64,000 nt of DNA from Alphaproteobacteria bacterium (GCA_020632955.1 JACKEO010000005.1:1-64000); one strand, 5' to 3'; positions 10,295 to 19,203 are shown, numbered from the stretch's first letter. Notes: generated by a model from the letters alone, not told the origin. Program-made: numbers and translations.

Positions 10295-11680
10295 TCACCG
10301 GGCCTGGACGGTCAGCGCCAGCGCGGTGGACGGCGTGCGGGTGGCCGGACGCTCGACGATGCCCAGCCCGACCCGTGCGGCGAGCCGCTCCAGGCGGGCG
10401 GCGGACCGTCGGATGCTGGGCCAGCGCAGGAGGTGGTCCCACATCGGCTCGTCGTCGGTGTGGTCGAGCGCCGTGAGCAGGATGAGGCCGCCGGGGCGCA
10501 GCAGGCTCCGGGTGTAGGCGAGCAGCGGCACCGCCAGGCGATCGGGCAGGTAGGAGAGCAGCTCGCCCAGGTGGGCCACGTCCACCGGCGGCAGGTCCTC
10601 CTTGGACTGGCCCAGCGCCAGTCGCGCCGGGTTCTCCTGCACCGTGGCCACCTGGGCGCCCGGCCCGAGCAGGGCGCGGGCGTCGGTGAGCACGGCGTGG
10701 CTGGGGTCCACCAGCACCAGCATCGCCCCCTCCTCGGCGGCCTTGCGCAGCGGCACCAGGCGCGGACTGGCCGGGGTGTCGAGCAGCAGCACCCGCTTGC
10801 CGGGGCCTGCGGCGCCGTCGAGCATGTCGGGGAGGTGCCGCTCGGCGTCGCGGCGGGCCACCTGGCTGGGCTGGTTGAGCAGCCAGCGGTCGATGCGCGC
10901 CCCCAGCGGACCCTCGCCGGCGGCCGCGTCCTCGAGCACGTGGCCGAGCAGGGCGGGCGTGATCACGTCCACGTCGGAGCCCGCCACGAGGTGGGTGGCC
11001 AGGCGGGAGCGGTTGAGCCACGGCCGGAGCTCCCGGCGGAGGCGCTGCATCGCGCGCCCCAGGGCCTCGCGGTCGGGGCGCGCGGCCACGAAGCTCGCCA
11101 CCTGCTGCCGGAGCAGGTCGAGGGAGGTGCGCACCTGGGCCGAGCCGTCGGGATCCTGGGGTGCCGCGCGCAGCCGCTCGTCGGCGAGCGTGAGCTCGTC
11201 CTTGATGCGGTCGGCGGTGGCCAGCAGCTCCTCGAGCGTGTGGGTGTTGGCGTGGATGGGCACGCCCGACACCATCGTGTGGCTGGTGTTGGTGGCGCGC
11301 ATCCGGGCGGCCACCACCCGGCCGAGGCCCTCGAGGAAGCGCACCGCCACCTCGTGGTCCTGCTCCAGCAGCGCCTGCACGTCCTCGCGGGCCCAGCGGC
11401 GCACGCGGCTCGGCACGCGGGCACGCACGTCGGCACTGCGGGGCGCGTCGTCGAGGTAGGCCACCTCGCCCACCACCGCGCCGGCCTGCAGCACGGCGAG
11501 GACGGCCTCGCCCGCCGGCTTGACGTCGACCACCTCGAGGGTGCCGTCCTCGAGCACGTAGATGTCGCCCCCGGGCTCGCCGCGGCGCACCAGCCACGAC
11601 CCCGGCTCGAGGTGGAGCAGGGTGCTCGCCGCCTCGAACCGGATGCGGGTGTCGTCGTCGAAGCGCTCGAGGAAGTGCAC
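10295..11680 (-). CDS. Cyclic-nucleotide-binding domain fused to a methyltransferase-like domain
   Basis: Residues about 1-125 form a CRP-type cyclic-nucleotide-binding domain (LEPGSWLVRRGEPGGDIYVLE, then GAVVGEVAYLDDAPRSADV). No winged helix follows. Instead there is a helical linker and, from about residue 290, a class I methyltransferase-like fold with KRVLLLDTPASP, LVLVDPSHAVL, VDVAHLGELLSYLPD and LLRPGGLILLTALDH. Proteins of this architecture are often labelled extracellular-factor (3-hydroxypalmitate methyl ester) biosynthesis proteins. GTG 11680 with GGAG five bases upstream is preferred over an upstream TTG. A ligand-controlled methyltransferase is a reasonable inference; the methyl acceptor is unknown. 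The glycine-rich SAM loop is degenerate. Confidence 0.75.
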   Translation of the reverse strand: MHFLERFDDDTRIRFEAASTLLHLEPGSWLVRRGEPGGDIYVLEDGTLEVVDVKPAGEAVLAVLQAGAVVGEVAYLDDAPRSADVRARVPSRVRRWAREDVQALLEQDHEVAVRFLEGLGRVVAARMRATNTSHTMVSGVPIHANTHTLEELLATADRIKDELTLADERLRAAPQDPDGSAQVRTSLDLLRQQVASFVAARPDREALGRAMQRLRRELRPWLNRSRLATHLVAGSDVDVITPALLGHVLEDAAAGEGPLGARIDRWLLNQPSQVARRDAERHLPDMLDGAAGPGKRVLLLDTPASPRLVPLRKAAEEGAMLVLVDPSHAVLTDARALLGPGAQVATVQENPARLALGQSKEDLPPVDVAHLGELLSYLPDRLAVPLLAYTRSLLRPGGLILLTALDHTDDEPMWDHLLRWPSIRRSAARLERLAARVGLGIVERPATRTPSTALALTVQAR

Positions 11681-11743
11681 CGGGGCTCCGCGCTGGCGCG
11701 GCAGCCTACGCGCATCCGGGCCGGGGCTCAACGTGTGGGGCGA

Positions 11744-12430
11744 TCAGGGGGTGGCCGCGCGCGCGGTGGTGAAGCTGCCCCAGGCATCGCGGGTGGCCGA
11801 CGCCGTGGCGTCGGGGCCCGTGCCGGAGGTGCTCTCCCCCTGGAAGTCCACCTCGCCGTCCCACCCGGTGGCCGTCGCGGCGCCGCGGACGAGGAAGCGC
11901 ACCGCGTCCATCGTGGTGGGGTCGAAGCTGCGCGGCGTGGCGTCGCCCGCGAGGTCGTCGAGATCGAGGGCGAGGTGGAGGGAGCCCGCGCCGTCGCGGT
12001 CGACGATCACGTCCACCTCCGCGGTCTCCGTCAGGGCCGTGCCGGAGGTGAGCTCCAGCGTGACCGGCTGGCGCACCGCGTCGAGGCAGGCGGTGTCGAA
12101 GGCGAGGGCGAGCTCGCGGCCGGACCCGTCGTCCTTCCAGGCGCGCCGCAGGACCGCGGGGGCGCCTCGGGGGGTCAGCGTGAGCACCAGCGCCTCGCCG
12201 CCGTCGTCGCCGTCGTGCGTGAGGATGCCCTCGAAGCGACCGGAGGCGGGCTCGAGGAGCGTGGCGACGCTGGCCTCGAAGCCCGTGGGCACGAGGGAGG
12301 TGTCGTCCACGGCCTCGGTGGTGTCGACGACGCAGCCGAAGCCGGTCTCGGTGCCCACCTGGCTGCCGTCGTGGGTGTCGGGACTGCAGGCCGTCACGGC
12401 GGCCGCGATCCAGAGGGGGGTGGTGCGCAT
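11744..12430 (-). CDS. Hypothetical lipoprotein
   Basis: The 228-residue product starts at ATG 12430 with a perfect GGAGGAG site and has a short signal with lipobox (WIAAAVTAC). The mature part is acidic, mainly beta-rich by pattern, with three cysteines, and contains LALAFDTACLDAV and SLHLALDLDDLAGDATPRS. It resembles the beta-sandwich surface lipoproteins common in myxobacteria, but no family is recognisable. It is divergent from the DUF4423 regulator, with an inverted repeat in between. Confidence 0.7.
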   Translation of the reverse strand: MRTTPLWIAAAVTACSPDTHDGSQVGTETGFGCVVDTTEAVDDTSLVPTGFEASVATLLEPASGRFEGILTHDGDDGGEALVLTLTPRGAPAVLRRAWKDDGSGRELALAFDTACLDAVRQPVTLELTSGTALTETAEVDVIVDRDGAGSLHLALDLDDLAGDATPRSFDPTTMDAVRFLVRGAATATGWDGEVDFQGESTSGTGPDATASATRDAWGSFTTARAATP

Positions 12431-12524
12431 GGTCTCCTCCTGCGTCGATCCCAGGATGGCCTGCCCCGGGGTCGCCCACAAGCGCGCATGCTCCCGGAAC
12501 CGCACGAAACCTCCCCCAGGCTCG

Positions 12525-12544
12525 CAGATTGTGGTGCGAATCTG
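12525..12544. promoter_or_regulatory. Inverted repeat upstream of DUF4423 regulator
   Basis: CAGATT (12525-12530) and AATCTG (12539-12544) are perfect inverted repeats with an 8-bp spacer, ending 14 bp before the ATG of the DNA-binding regulator and about 95 bp from the divergent lipoprotein start. TTGTGG and TATGGT lie close by as possible promoter elements. It is a candidate autoregulatory operator. Confidence 0.45.
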
Positions 12545-12558
12545 GTATGGTATCGGAC

Positions 12559-13515
12559 ATGGAAGCCGCTGCGCGTCAGCTCCTGCGTGCCCTCCGGGGA
12601 GCTCGCTCCCAGGTCGCCTTCTCGCGTCGCCTCGGGTACCGCAGCCCCGTCGTCGCCGACTGGGAGCATGGGCGCCGTTGGCCCACGCTGGGCGAGACGC
12701 TGCGGGCCGCCCACCGCGCCGGGCGTGACCCCGAGGCGGCGCTCCAGGCCTTCCAGCCCCTCGATCCGCCCGCCTGGCGGGTGGAGGAGCCCGAGGCCGT
12801 GCACGGCTGGCTGCGCGCGCTCCAGGGGTCGGCCACGCTCGCGGACCTGGCTGCGCGCAGCGGCTTCTCGCGCCACCAGGTGGGGCGGTGGCTCGCCGGA
12901 CGGGCCCGGCCGCGACTGCCCGAGGCGCTCACGCTGGTGGAGGCGCTCACCGGGCGGGCCTCCGACCTCGTCGCGGCGCTCGTGCCCATCGCCGAGGTGC
13001 CGGAGCTCGCCGCGGTGCACCAGCGTCGGCGGGCCACGCGTCGCCTGGCCTTCGACCACCCCTGGACCGCGGCGGTGCTCGCGGCGCTGGAGACGGAGCC
13101 CGGGGCGACGCCGGTGCCCCGGGTGGCCCGCCTCCTGGGCGTGGACGAGGCCACCGTGGCCGGGGCGCTGGCCGCGCTGGAGCGGGCCGGCGTGGTGGCG
13201 CGGCGGGGGCGACGCTGGCGCGTGGTGGGTCCGCTGACGGTGGACGTGCGGGCCTCGCCGCAGGACGTGGCGGCGCTCAAGCAGCACTGGACCGACGTGG
13301 CCCGCGGGCGGCTGGCCGATCCAGGGCCCCGCGACCTGCACAGCTTCAACCTCTTCGCCGTGAGCCGCGCCGACGCCGAGCGCGTCCGTCAGCTGCAGGC
13401 CGCCTTCTTCCGCGAGGTGCGCGCGCTCGTGGCCTCGAGCGAGCCCAGCGAGGTGGTGGGCCTGCTCGTCACCCAGGTGGTGCTGTTCGACGCCGCCGAC
13501 GCTGCCACCTCGTGA
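12559..13515 (+). CDS. DUF4423 / TIGR02147 family helix-turn-helix regulator
   Basis: The 318-residue product has an N-terminal HTH (QVAFSRRLGYRSPVVADWE), a second HTH-like unit (GFSRHQVGRWLAGRARP), a winged-helix-like segment (VARLLGVDEATVAGALAALE) and the C-terminal DUF4423 signature (SFNLFAVSRADAERVRQLQ then FFREVRALVASSEPSEVVGLL). Members are widespread in Fibrobacter, Bdellovibrio and Myxococcota; no ligand is established. ATG 12559 is chosen because the HTH follows directly; a GTG/ATG slightly upstream lies in the inverted repeat region. It is divergent from a lipoprotein and followed 50 bp later by an aldo/keto reductase with its own promoter-like box. Confidence 0.85.
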   Translation: MEAAARQLLRALRGARSQVAFSRRLGYRSPVVADWEHGRRWPTLGETLRAAHRAGRDPEAALQAFQPLDPPAWRVEEPEAVHGWLRALQGSATLADLAARSGFSRHQVGRWLAGRARPRLPEALTLVEALTGRASDLVAALVPIAEVPELAAVHQRRRATRRLAFDHPWTAAVLAALETEPGATPVPRVARLLGVDEATVAGALAALERAGVVARRGRRWRVVGPLTVDVRASPQDVAALKQHWTDVARGRLADPGPRDLHSFNLFAVSRADAERVRQLQAAFFREVRALVASSEPSEVVGLLVTQVVLFDAADAATS

Positions 13516-13539
13516 CGGTGCCCCGGGGGGTGGGCGGGC

Positions 13540-13545
13540 TACCCT
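13540..13545 (+). promoter_or_regulatory. Putative -10 box of the aldo/keto reductase gene
   Basis: TACCCT in GGGCTACCCT lies 19 nt before ATG 13565, with CGGAGGG between. Confidence 0.4.
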
Positions 13546-13564
13546 GCCGCCCGCGGAGGGAGTC

Positions 13565-14608
13565 ATGGAGCATCGCCCGCTGGGCACCACCGGCCTGACG
13601 GTGAGCGCGATCGGCCTCGGCACGATGACCTGGGGTCAGCAGAACACCGAGGCGGAGGCCCACGCCCAGCTCGACCTGGCGCTCGACCGCGGGGTCACCC
13701 TGGTCGACACGGCCGAGATGTACCCGGTGCCGCCGCGGCCCGAGACCCAGGGGCGCACCGAGGCGTACCTGGGCTCCTGGCTCGCGCGGACAGGGCGGCG
13801 CGACGAGATCGTCCTCGCCACGAAGATCACCGGCCCGTCGCGCGGCATGCGCTGGATCCGCGACGGCGGCACCCGGTTCACCGCGGAGCACCTCGTCGCG
13901 GCGGTCGACGACAGCCTGAGGCGCCTGCGCACCGATCGCATCGACCTGTACCAGCTCCACTGGCCCGATCGGAGCGTGCCGATGTTCGGTCGCCTGGAGT
14001 ACCGCCACGACCCCGAGGAGGAGGCCACGCCGGTGGAGGAGACGCTGCGCGCCCTCGACGCCCTCGTCGCCAGCGGGAAGATCCTCCACGTGGGCCTGTC
14101 GAACGAGACCGCCTGGGGTGTGGCGCGCTTCCTCCACGAGGCGGCCGTGCACCACCTGCCGCGCATCCAGACCGTGCAGAACGCCTACAGCCTGCTCAAC
14201 CGCAGCTTCGAGATCGGCCTCGCCGAGTTCGCGATGCGCGACCACGTGGGCCTGCTCGCCTACTCGCCGCTCGCGATGGGCGTGCTGTCGGGCAAGTACG
14301 AGGGGGGCCGGGTGCAGCCGCCGGGGGCCCGCATGACGCTCTTCGAGCGCTTCCGGCGCTACTCGTCGCCGCTGGGCCTGGAGCGCAGCGAGGCCTACGT
14401 GGCGCTCGCGCGGGCGCACGGGCTCGACCCCGCGCAGATGGCCCTGGCCTTCGTCACCTCGCGGGAGTTCGTCACGTCGAACCTGGTGGGTGCCACGAGC
14501 CTCGCGCAGCTGGAGGCCGATCTGGACTCCGCCGAGCTGCACCTGTCGGACGAGGTGCTCGCCGGGATCGAGGAGATCCATCGGACCTCGCCGAACCCCT
14601 GTCCGTGA
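13565..14608 (+). CDS. tas: Aldo/keto reductase, Tas-like
   Basis: The 347-residue cytosolic NADPH-dependent reductase begins with EHRPLGTTGLTVSAIGLGTMTWG and carries NTEAEAHAQLDLALD and DTAEMYPVPPRPETQGRTE, the latter nearly identical to E. coli Tas. The catalytic Asp/Tyr are in VDTAEMY, Lys in LATKI and His in LYQLHWPDRS. The length is standard. The symbol reflects the subfamily match; the physiological substrate is unknown, since Tas was described only as a suppressor of tyrosine auxotrophy. ATG with CGGAGGG site. Confidence 0.9.
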   Translation: MEHRPLGTTGLTVSAIGLGTMTWGQQNTEAEAHAQLDLALDRGVTLVDTAEMYPVPPRPETQGRTEAYLGSWLARTGRRDEIVLATKITGPSRGMRWIRDGGTRFTAEHLVAAVDDSLRRLRTDRIDLYQLHWPDRSVPMFGRLEYRHDPEEEATPVEETLRALDALVASGKILHVGLSNETAWGVARFLHEAAVHHLPRIQTVQNAYSLLNRSFEIGLAEFAMRDHVGLLAYSPLAMGVLSGKYEGGRVQPPGARMTLFERFRRYSSPLGLERSEAYVALARAHGLDPAQMALAFVTSREFVTSNLVGATSLAQLEADLDSAELHLSDEVLAGIEEIHRTSPNPCP

Positions 14609-14684
14609 GGGCGCGGTGAAGCCTCGCGGGCCTGCAGTGGTGGACCACCCGGGGATGGGCCATCCTGGCCCCCGCGGAGGCTCC

Positions 14685-16325
14685 ATGCGCAGCGCCTGCA
14701 CCCTGCTCCTCCTCGCCGCCTGCGGTCCCCAGGTCGTGGTCGACGGCGACACCGACGACACTGGCGTGGTCGACCCCTTCGCCAGCTTCCCCGCGCCCGA
14801 CGCCTGGGGCGGCACGTCGGGCCCGGGCGCGCCCTCGCGCACCTTCACCGAGGCCGAGCTCTTCCAGGCCTGCTCCTGGCTGCAGGGCGACGCCGATCGG
14901 GAGTCCGACCACCACAACCTCGTCGTGATGTACGACGGGTGGCTGGTGATGCCGTGGGCACCCGAGTGGGGCCCCCAGCGCAAGGCGGTCACCGAGGACT
15001 GCGGGCTCGCGCAGGTGCCCACCCCGGAGGCGCCCGGCGACGTGACCTCCTGCCCCGGCCGCTTCGGCGGCGGCCTCACCTTCTGGGACGTCTCCGATCC
15101 CTGCGATCCCGTGAAGGTGGGCGAGGGCTGGACGCCGTGGATGCGCGAGTCGCACGCCCTGGGCTTCGCCGAGGTGGACGGACGGGTGTACGCGGCGGTC
15201 GACTTCCTCGGCGTGGAGGGCGACGGCGGTGTGGGCTTCTGGGACATCACCGACGTGAGCGCGCCCGTCTTCGTGAGCTGGGTGCGCCTGCCCGGCCACG
15301 CCTACCCCGACAGCTACCTGCGCCTCACCCTGTCGGTCTTCTGGCAGGGCCGGTACGTCTACGCCTCGTCGGCAGGGCACGGCGTGTTCGTGGTGGACGC
15401 GGCCGATCCGCTGCACCCGGTGGTGGTCGACACGGTGCCCGACGACGACGCGGCGTGGGCGATCAAGCTCGAGGGCGAGGGGGTGCACCACGGCGGCACC
15501 TTCCACGTGTGGGGCAACCGCGCCATGGCGTCGGCGGCCGGCATCTCGTCCACCTTCCTCGTCGACCTGTCGGATCCCACGCAGGCCGTGCTCGAGGTGG
15601 GCGGGTCGTTCTCGCCCCAGGACGACGAGGGCGACCCGCTGCAGTACTACTTCGCGAACCTCGGCAGCCGGTACGGGCTGTTCGCGCGCAACCAGGCGGG
15701 CGGCGGACCCCTGGTGGTCGACATCACCGACCCCACGGCGCCCGTCACGGTGGCCCACCTGCACCAGCCCGAGGGCGACGGCGGCTACATCTTCCAGCAC
15801 GGCGACCGCCTCTTCCAGGGCGAGTCCAACTTCGGCGCCGTGTACGGCTTCGACGGCACCACGCTGGTGGAGGAGGGCCGCTTCGAGCTGAAGGGCGACC
15901 TCGACACGGTCACCCCCATCGGCAACGTCGCCTTCGTGGCGGTGGACGAGCGGGCCGACGACGGCAAGGCCACGTCGCTCGTGCCGTGGTCGACGGCGCC
16001 CGACGCCGACCCGCCCCGACCGGGCATGACCAGCCCCGGGGACGGGGCCACGCTGCAGGCCGTGACCAGCCGCATCGGGGTGGTCTTCGACGAGATGATC
16101 GAGCCCGTGAGCGCCTTCCCGGGCAGCTTCCGGGTGGCCACCGAGGACGGGCGGCCCGTGGAGGGGCTGATCCAGGTGCAGGAGAACATCGTGAACTTCT
16201 CGCCGCGGGCCGACCTGGAGCCCGACACCACCTACGTGGTGCAGCTGCCCGCGGGCGGGCTGGTGGACCTGTCCGGCAACGCCCTGGCCGACACGCTCAC
16301 GTGGTCCTTCCGCACGGCACCCTGA
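14685..16325 (+). CDS. LVIVD-repeat surface lipoprotein with C-terminal Ig-like domain
   Basis: The 546-residue product has a lipobox (TLLLLAAC) and a seven-bladed-propeller style body with recurrent short strands such as GGLTFWDVSDPCDPVKVG, GVGFWDITDVSAPVF and GPLVVDITDPTAPVTVAHL, the LVIVD repeat pattern seen in secreted bacterial proteins. The last about 100 residues (SPGDGATLQAVTSRIGVVF through to LADTLTWSFRTAP) form a bacterial Ig-like domain. ATG 14685 has CGGAGG upstream; the frame is open further upstream but overlaps the reductase. Its role on the cell surface is unknown. Confidence 0.8.
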   Translation: MRSACTLLLLAACGPQVVVDGDTDDTGVVDPFASFPAPDAWGGTSGPGAPSRTFTEAELFQACSWLQGDADRESDHHNLVVMYDGWLVMPWAPEWGPQRKAVTEDCGLAQVPTPEAPGDVTSCPGRFGGGLTFWDVSDPCDPVKVGEGWTPWMRESHALGFAEVDGRVYAAVDFLGVEGDGGVGFWDITDVSAPVFVSWVRLPGHAYPDSYLRLTLSVFWQGRYVYASSAGHGVFVVDAADPLHPVVVDTVPDDDAAWAIKLEGEGVHHGGTFHVWGNRAMASAAGISSTFLVDLSDPTQAVLEVGGSFSPQDDEGDPLQYYFANLGSRYGLFARNQAGGGPLVVDITDPTAPVTVAHLHQPEGDGGYIFQHGDRLFQGESNFGAVYGFDGTTLVEEGRFELKGDLDTVTPIGNVAFVAVDERADDGKATSLVPWSTAPDADPPRPGMTSPGDGATLQAVTSRIGVVFDEMIEPVSAFPGSFRVATEDGRPVEGLIQVQENIVNFSPRADLEPDTTYVVQLPAGGLVDLSGNALADTLTWSFRTAP

Positions 16326-16447
16326 CGGGGTCGGACGTGGGGCTCGCCACCCGTCGAGCGTGGCGTCGCCGAGCCCCGTCTGTGACGAATCCTCCTGTTC
16401 CGCGGCCTGTTCCGGATCGGGGTGGCGAGGAGCGGGGCACATCGCGC

Positions 16448-16453
16448 TAGGCT
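16448..16453 (+). promoter_or_regulatory. Putative -10 box of a lipoprotein gene
   Basis: TAGGCT in GCGCTAGGCT lies 21 nt before ATG 16475, with CCGGAGGG between. Confidence 0.4.
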
Positions 16454-16474
16454 GGTCGGACCTCCGGAGGGTGG

Positions 16475-17359
16475 ATGTCGGTCCTGGTGCTCCCCACGCT
16501 GCTGCTCGCCTGCAGCCGCATCCCCGAGGCCGACGAGGGCCTGGGCGACGCGGCGGCCACGATGTTCGCCGACTTCGACCTCGACGACGCCCGCGTGGCC
16601 TCGGTGATCCGCAACCTCGAGCGCGAGGCCTACCGCGACCTCGACGTGGACGCGGACGGGCCCGACCTGCGGGGCAAGAGCGTGAGCCGGCTGTCGCGGC
16701 AGGACGTGGATCACCTGCCCGAGCGCCCCGACCGCGACCCGGGCCTCACCCTGGCCGTGCTGCTGGCCTACGGCTCGGCCTTCGGGGTGGACGCGCATGC
16801 GCAGATCCCCGTCCTGAAGGACCAACGTCCGCTCGAGCCCCAATCCCCCGACCACTACGACCGCACCTTCCTCGACGGCCGCGCCTGCTGGCGTCCGCGC
16901 GACTGCCTGTGGCTGGCCACCCGGCAGGAGCTCACCAAGGTCTACCCGGTCGCCTTCATCAACCCGCTCGAGTACGCCTTCGACAAGGACTACCGCTGGG
17001 TCGATCTCGCCACGACCGAGGACCCGGAGCCGCGCTGGGCCTTCATCGCCCGCTCCTACACGAAGCGTGAGTACGTGTCGGGCGGGGGCAACAACGTGCT
17101 CGATCAGAGCTACACGGTGGAGACGTGGATCCCGCGCGACGGACGCGGCTTCACGTGGCCTTCCGGGCCCCCCGAGGATCGCCCCGAGGCGGGCGACAGC
17201 ACCGGTGGGGGCACGCTCAGGCTGCTGGTGGTGTGGTCGGAGGCCTCCATCCTCGGCGTCGACGATCCCGCCATCCAGGAAGGCGTGATCCGGAACGGAA
17301 TGAACGACAACATGAATGCGCACGAGACCTGGCTCGTCGAACACGAGAACGCCGGCTGA
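16475..17359 (+). CDS. Hypothetical lipoprotein
   Basis: The 294-residue product has a short hydrophobic signal ending in a lipobox-like LLLAC after 12 residues. No family is recognised. Visible elements are an acidic N-terminal part, two nearby cysteines in GRACWRPRDCLWLATRQELT, and a C-terminal strand-rich segment with LRLLVVWSEASILG. The strongest TAGGCT box of the region precedes it. The next gene starts 20 bp after its stop, so they may be co-transcribed. Confidence 0.7.
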   Translation: MSVLVLPTLLLACSRIPEADEGLGDAAATMFADFDLDDARVASVIRNLEREAYRDLDVDADGPDLRGKSVSRLSRQDVDHLPERPDRDPGLTLAVLLAYGSAFGVDAHAQIPVLKDQRPLEPQSPDHYDRTFLDGRACWRPRDCLWLATRQELTKVYPVAFINPLEYAFDKDYRWVDLATTEDPEPRWAFIARSYTKREYVSGGGNNVLDQSYTVETWIPRDGRGFTWPSGPPEDRPEAGDSTGGGTLRLLVVWSEASILGVDDPAIQEGVIRNGMNDNMNAHETWLVEHENAG

Positions 17360-17379
17360 CCGTCCCCCTGGAGCCTCCC

Positions 17380-18639
17380 ATGAATCGCGCCGTCGCCCTG
17401 CCGCTGCTGCTGCTCGCTCCCCTGTCTGCGCAGGCTGCCGGGGGAGGCGGCGTCACGATCGACGGCGTGTACATGCCCCGGTACGGCGACCGCGACTCGC
17501 CCCACGACGCGCCGGGCTTCTACGGCTGCCTCGGCGGCGTGGGCTACGCGGTGTTCGGCAAGGGCTTCCGCATCGGCGGCGACGGCGCCTTCTGCCGCAA
17601 CCGCCCCAACACGGTGCAGACCACGTACGGAGGGCTCCAGCTCGGCGTGTGGAAGTCGCGCGGTGCCCTGTTCTGGTCCTTCACCACCGGCGTGGGCGGG
17701 GGCGTCTTCCAGGACGCGTCCACCGCGGGGCAGGACCCCTACCGCACCGCCTTCGGCTACCTCAAGCCCACCCTGTCGATGGGCGTGGCGCTCGGGCCCA
17801 CGGCCGCGGAGCTGGGGCTCTACGGCATGGTGCCCGTCAACTTCGTGCAGGACATCGGCAACGGGGTGCCGCGCGGCTTCAGCACCCCGTCGGTGGGCGT
17901 GCAGGTCAGCTTCCTCTTCGGCTGGTTCCGCGACGGGAAGAAGAAGGACCGGGAGGCCGAGGAGGACCCGTGCAGCGCGCCGCCGTACGGTCCGGACTGC
18001 CCGCAGTCCCGCGAGCTGCCGCCGCCCCCGCCGCCGGTCTGGGAGGACCCCTGCGCGGCGCCGCCCTACGGCCCCGAGTGCCATGACGATCGCCCCCTGG
18101 CGATCCCGGCCTCGAGCTGGCAGGGCCAGGTGGGTCCCACGGATCAGCAGGTGGGCCCGACAGACCAGCAGGTGGGTCCGACGGACCAGCAGGTGGGTCC
18201 GACGGACCAGCAGGTGGGCCCCACCGACATCTCCGCGGGTCCCTTCGAGATGAACCACGGCGACATCGAGGTCAGCCCGAACATCAGCGTGGCGCCCGCC
18301 GTCTGTCCCGCCTGTCCCGCCTGCCCGGCCGCCCCGCCCGTGCAGGTGCTGAACATGTGCGGCAGCAGCGACAACCAGGTGAACTTCGGCACCCAGGGGG
18401 CGCCGCCGCCGGCGCAGGCCACGCCCGCACCCGTGCAGGCGCCGCCTCCGCCCCCGGTGCAGCCGGCGCCCCCGGTGCAGCCTCCGCCCCCGGTGCAGCC
18501 GGCACCGCCCGCTCCCCCTGCGCCCCCGGTGCAGCAGGCACCGCCGGCGCCGCCCGCGCCCGAGGCTCCTCCCGCGCAGGAGCAGCCCGCGCCAGCGCAG
18601 GGCGGGTCGGACGAGGCGCTCGGCATCCCGGTGGAGTGA
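17380..18639 (+). CDS. Exported beta-barrel-like protein with heptapeptide repeats and Pro-rich tail
   Basis: The 419-residue product has a classical signal peptide (MNRAVALPLLLLAPLSAQAA). Residues about 20-185 alternate polar and hydrophobic residues with many aromatics and glycines (GVYMPRYGDRD, GGLQLGVWKSRGALFWSF, VSFLFGWFRD), as in small outer-membrane barrels or myxobacterial TIGR-type surface proteins. Then come two CxAPPYGPxC-like motifs, four perfect copies of VGPTDQQ plus a partial fifth, a CPACPAC cluster and a long Pro/Val/Gln/Ala tail. The layout suggests an outer-membrane domain followed by a flexible extended stalk. Function unknown. ATG 17380 follows GGAGCC. Confidence 0.75.
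   Translation: MNRAVALPLLLLAPLSAQAAGGGGVTIDGVYMPRYGDRDSPHDAPGFYGCLGGVGYAVFGKGFRIGGDGAFCRNRPNTVQTTYGGLQLGVWKSRGALFWSFTTGVGGGVFQDASTAGQDPYRTAFGYLKPTLSMGVALGPTAAELGLYGMVPVNFVQDIGNGVPRGFSTPSVGVQVSFLFGWFRDGKKKDREAEEDPCSAPPYGPDCPQSRELPPPPPPVWEDPCAAPPYGPECHDDRPLAIPASSWQGQVGPTDQQVGPTDQQVGPTDQQVGPTDQQVGPTDISAGPFEMNHGDIEVSPNISVAPAVCPACPACPAAPPVQVLNMCGSSDNQVNFGTQGAPPPAQATPAPVQAPPPPPVQPAPPVQPPPPVQPAPPAPPAPPVQQAPPAPPAPEAPPAQEQPAPAQGGSDEALGIPVE
18130..18228 (+). repeat. 21-bp in-frame tandem repeat (VGPTDQQ)
   Basis: Four 21-bp units (18130-18150, 18151-18171, 18172-18192, 18193-18213) and a 15-bp partial fifth encode VGPTDQQ repeatedly. Units differ only at silent positions (GGT/GGC, CCC/CCG, GAT/GAC), showing that the peptide rather than the DNA is conserved. 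Confidence 0.9.
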
Positions 18640-18654
18640 CCACCGGGCGAGGCC

Positions 18655-18680
18655 GCCCTCCCGGACGGGTCCGGGAGGGC
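18655..18680. terminator. Hairpin between convergent genes
   Basis: A perfect 11-bp stem (GCCCTCCCGGA at 18655-18665 with TCCGGGAGGGC at 18670-18680) and a CGGG loop lies exactly between the convergent Pro-rich protein gene and the cyclophilin gene. No U-run follows on either side, so it may work as a weak bidirectional terminator or as a 3' end stabiliser. Confidence 0.55.
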
Positions 18681-18687
18681 TCCGGGA

Positions 18688-19203
18688 TCAGTCCTCGACG
18701 CGGATGCTGTTCATCTTGATGGCCTTGGACGGCGCGCCGGAGCGGCTGCCGAGGCCCTCGATGCGCTGCACCACGTCCATGCCCTCGGTCACCTTCCCGA
18801 ACACCGGGTGCTTGGAGGGCGTGCGGGTGTCCCACCAGTCCAGGTAGCTGTTGTGGACGGTGTTGATGAAGAACTGGGAGCCGCCGCTGTTCGGCGCGCC
18901 GGTGTTCGCCATCGACAGGGTGCCGGGCTCGTTGCTGAACTTCGCGTCGGCCTTGAACTCGTCCTTCACGTTGCCGAGCGGCGAGTCGCCGGTGCCGCTG
19001 CGGGGATGCCCGAAGTCCTTGCTGTAGCGGCAGCCGAACTGGAGCATGAAGCCGGGGATCACCCGGTGGAAGTGCAGGCCGTCGTAGAAGCCCTGGCCGA
19101 CGAGGTCGAGGAAGTTCTGCGCGGTGACGGGCATCTGGTCGAGGAAGATCTCGGCCTTGAAGCTGCCCTCGGAGGTGTCGAAGACGACGATGGGGTTCGC
19201 CAC
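18688..19203 (-). CDS. Cyclophilin-type peptidyl-prolyl cis-trans isomerase
   Basis: The 171-residue product contains the complete cyclophilin core: FYDGLHFHRVIPGFMLQFG (catalytic Arg and Phe), TLSMANTGAPNSGGSQFFI and HPVFGKVTEGMDVVQRIE. No signal peptide is seen, so it should act in the cytosol on proline peptide bonds. GTG 19203 has CAGGAG five bases upstream; the frame is open 177 nt further but without a comparable site. It is convergent with the Pro-rich surface protein. Confidence 0.93.
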   Translation of the reverse strand: MANPIVVFDTSEGSFKAEIFLDQMPVTAQNFLDLVGQGFYDGLHFHRVIPGFMLQFGCRYSKDFGHPRSGTGDSPLGNVKDEFKADAKFSNEPGTLSMANTGAPNSGGSQFFINTVHNSYLDWWDTRTPSKHPVFGKVTEGMDVVQRIEGLGSRSGAPSKAIKMNSIRVED

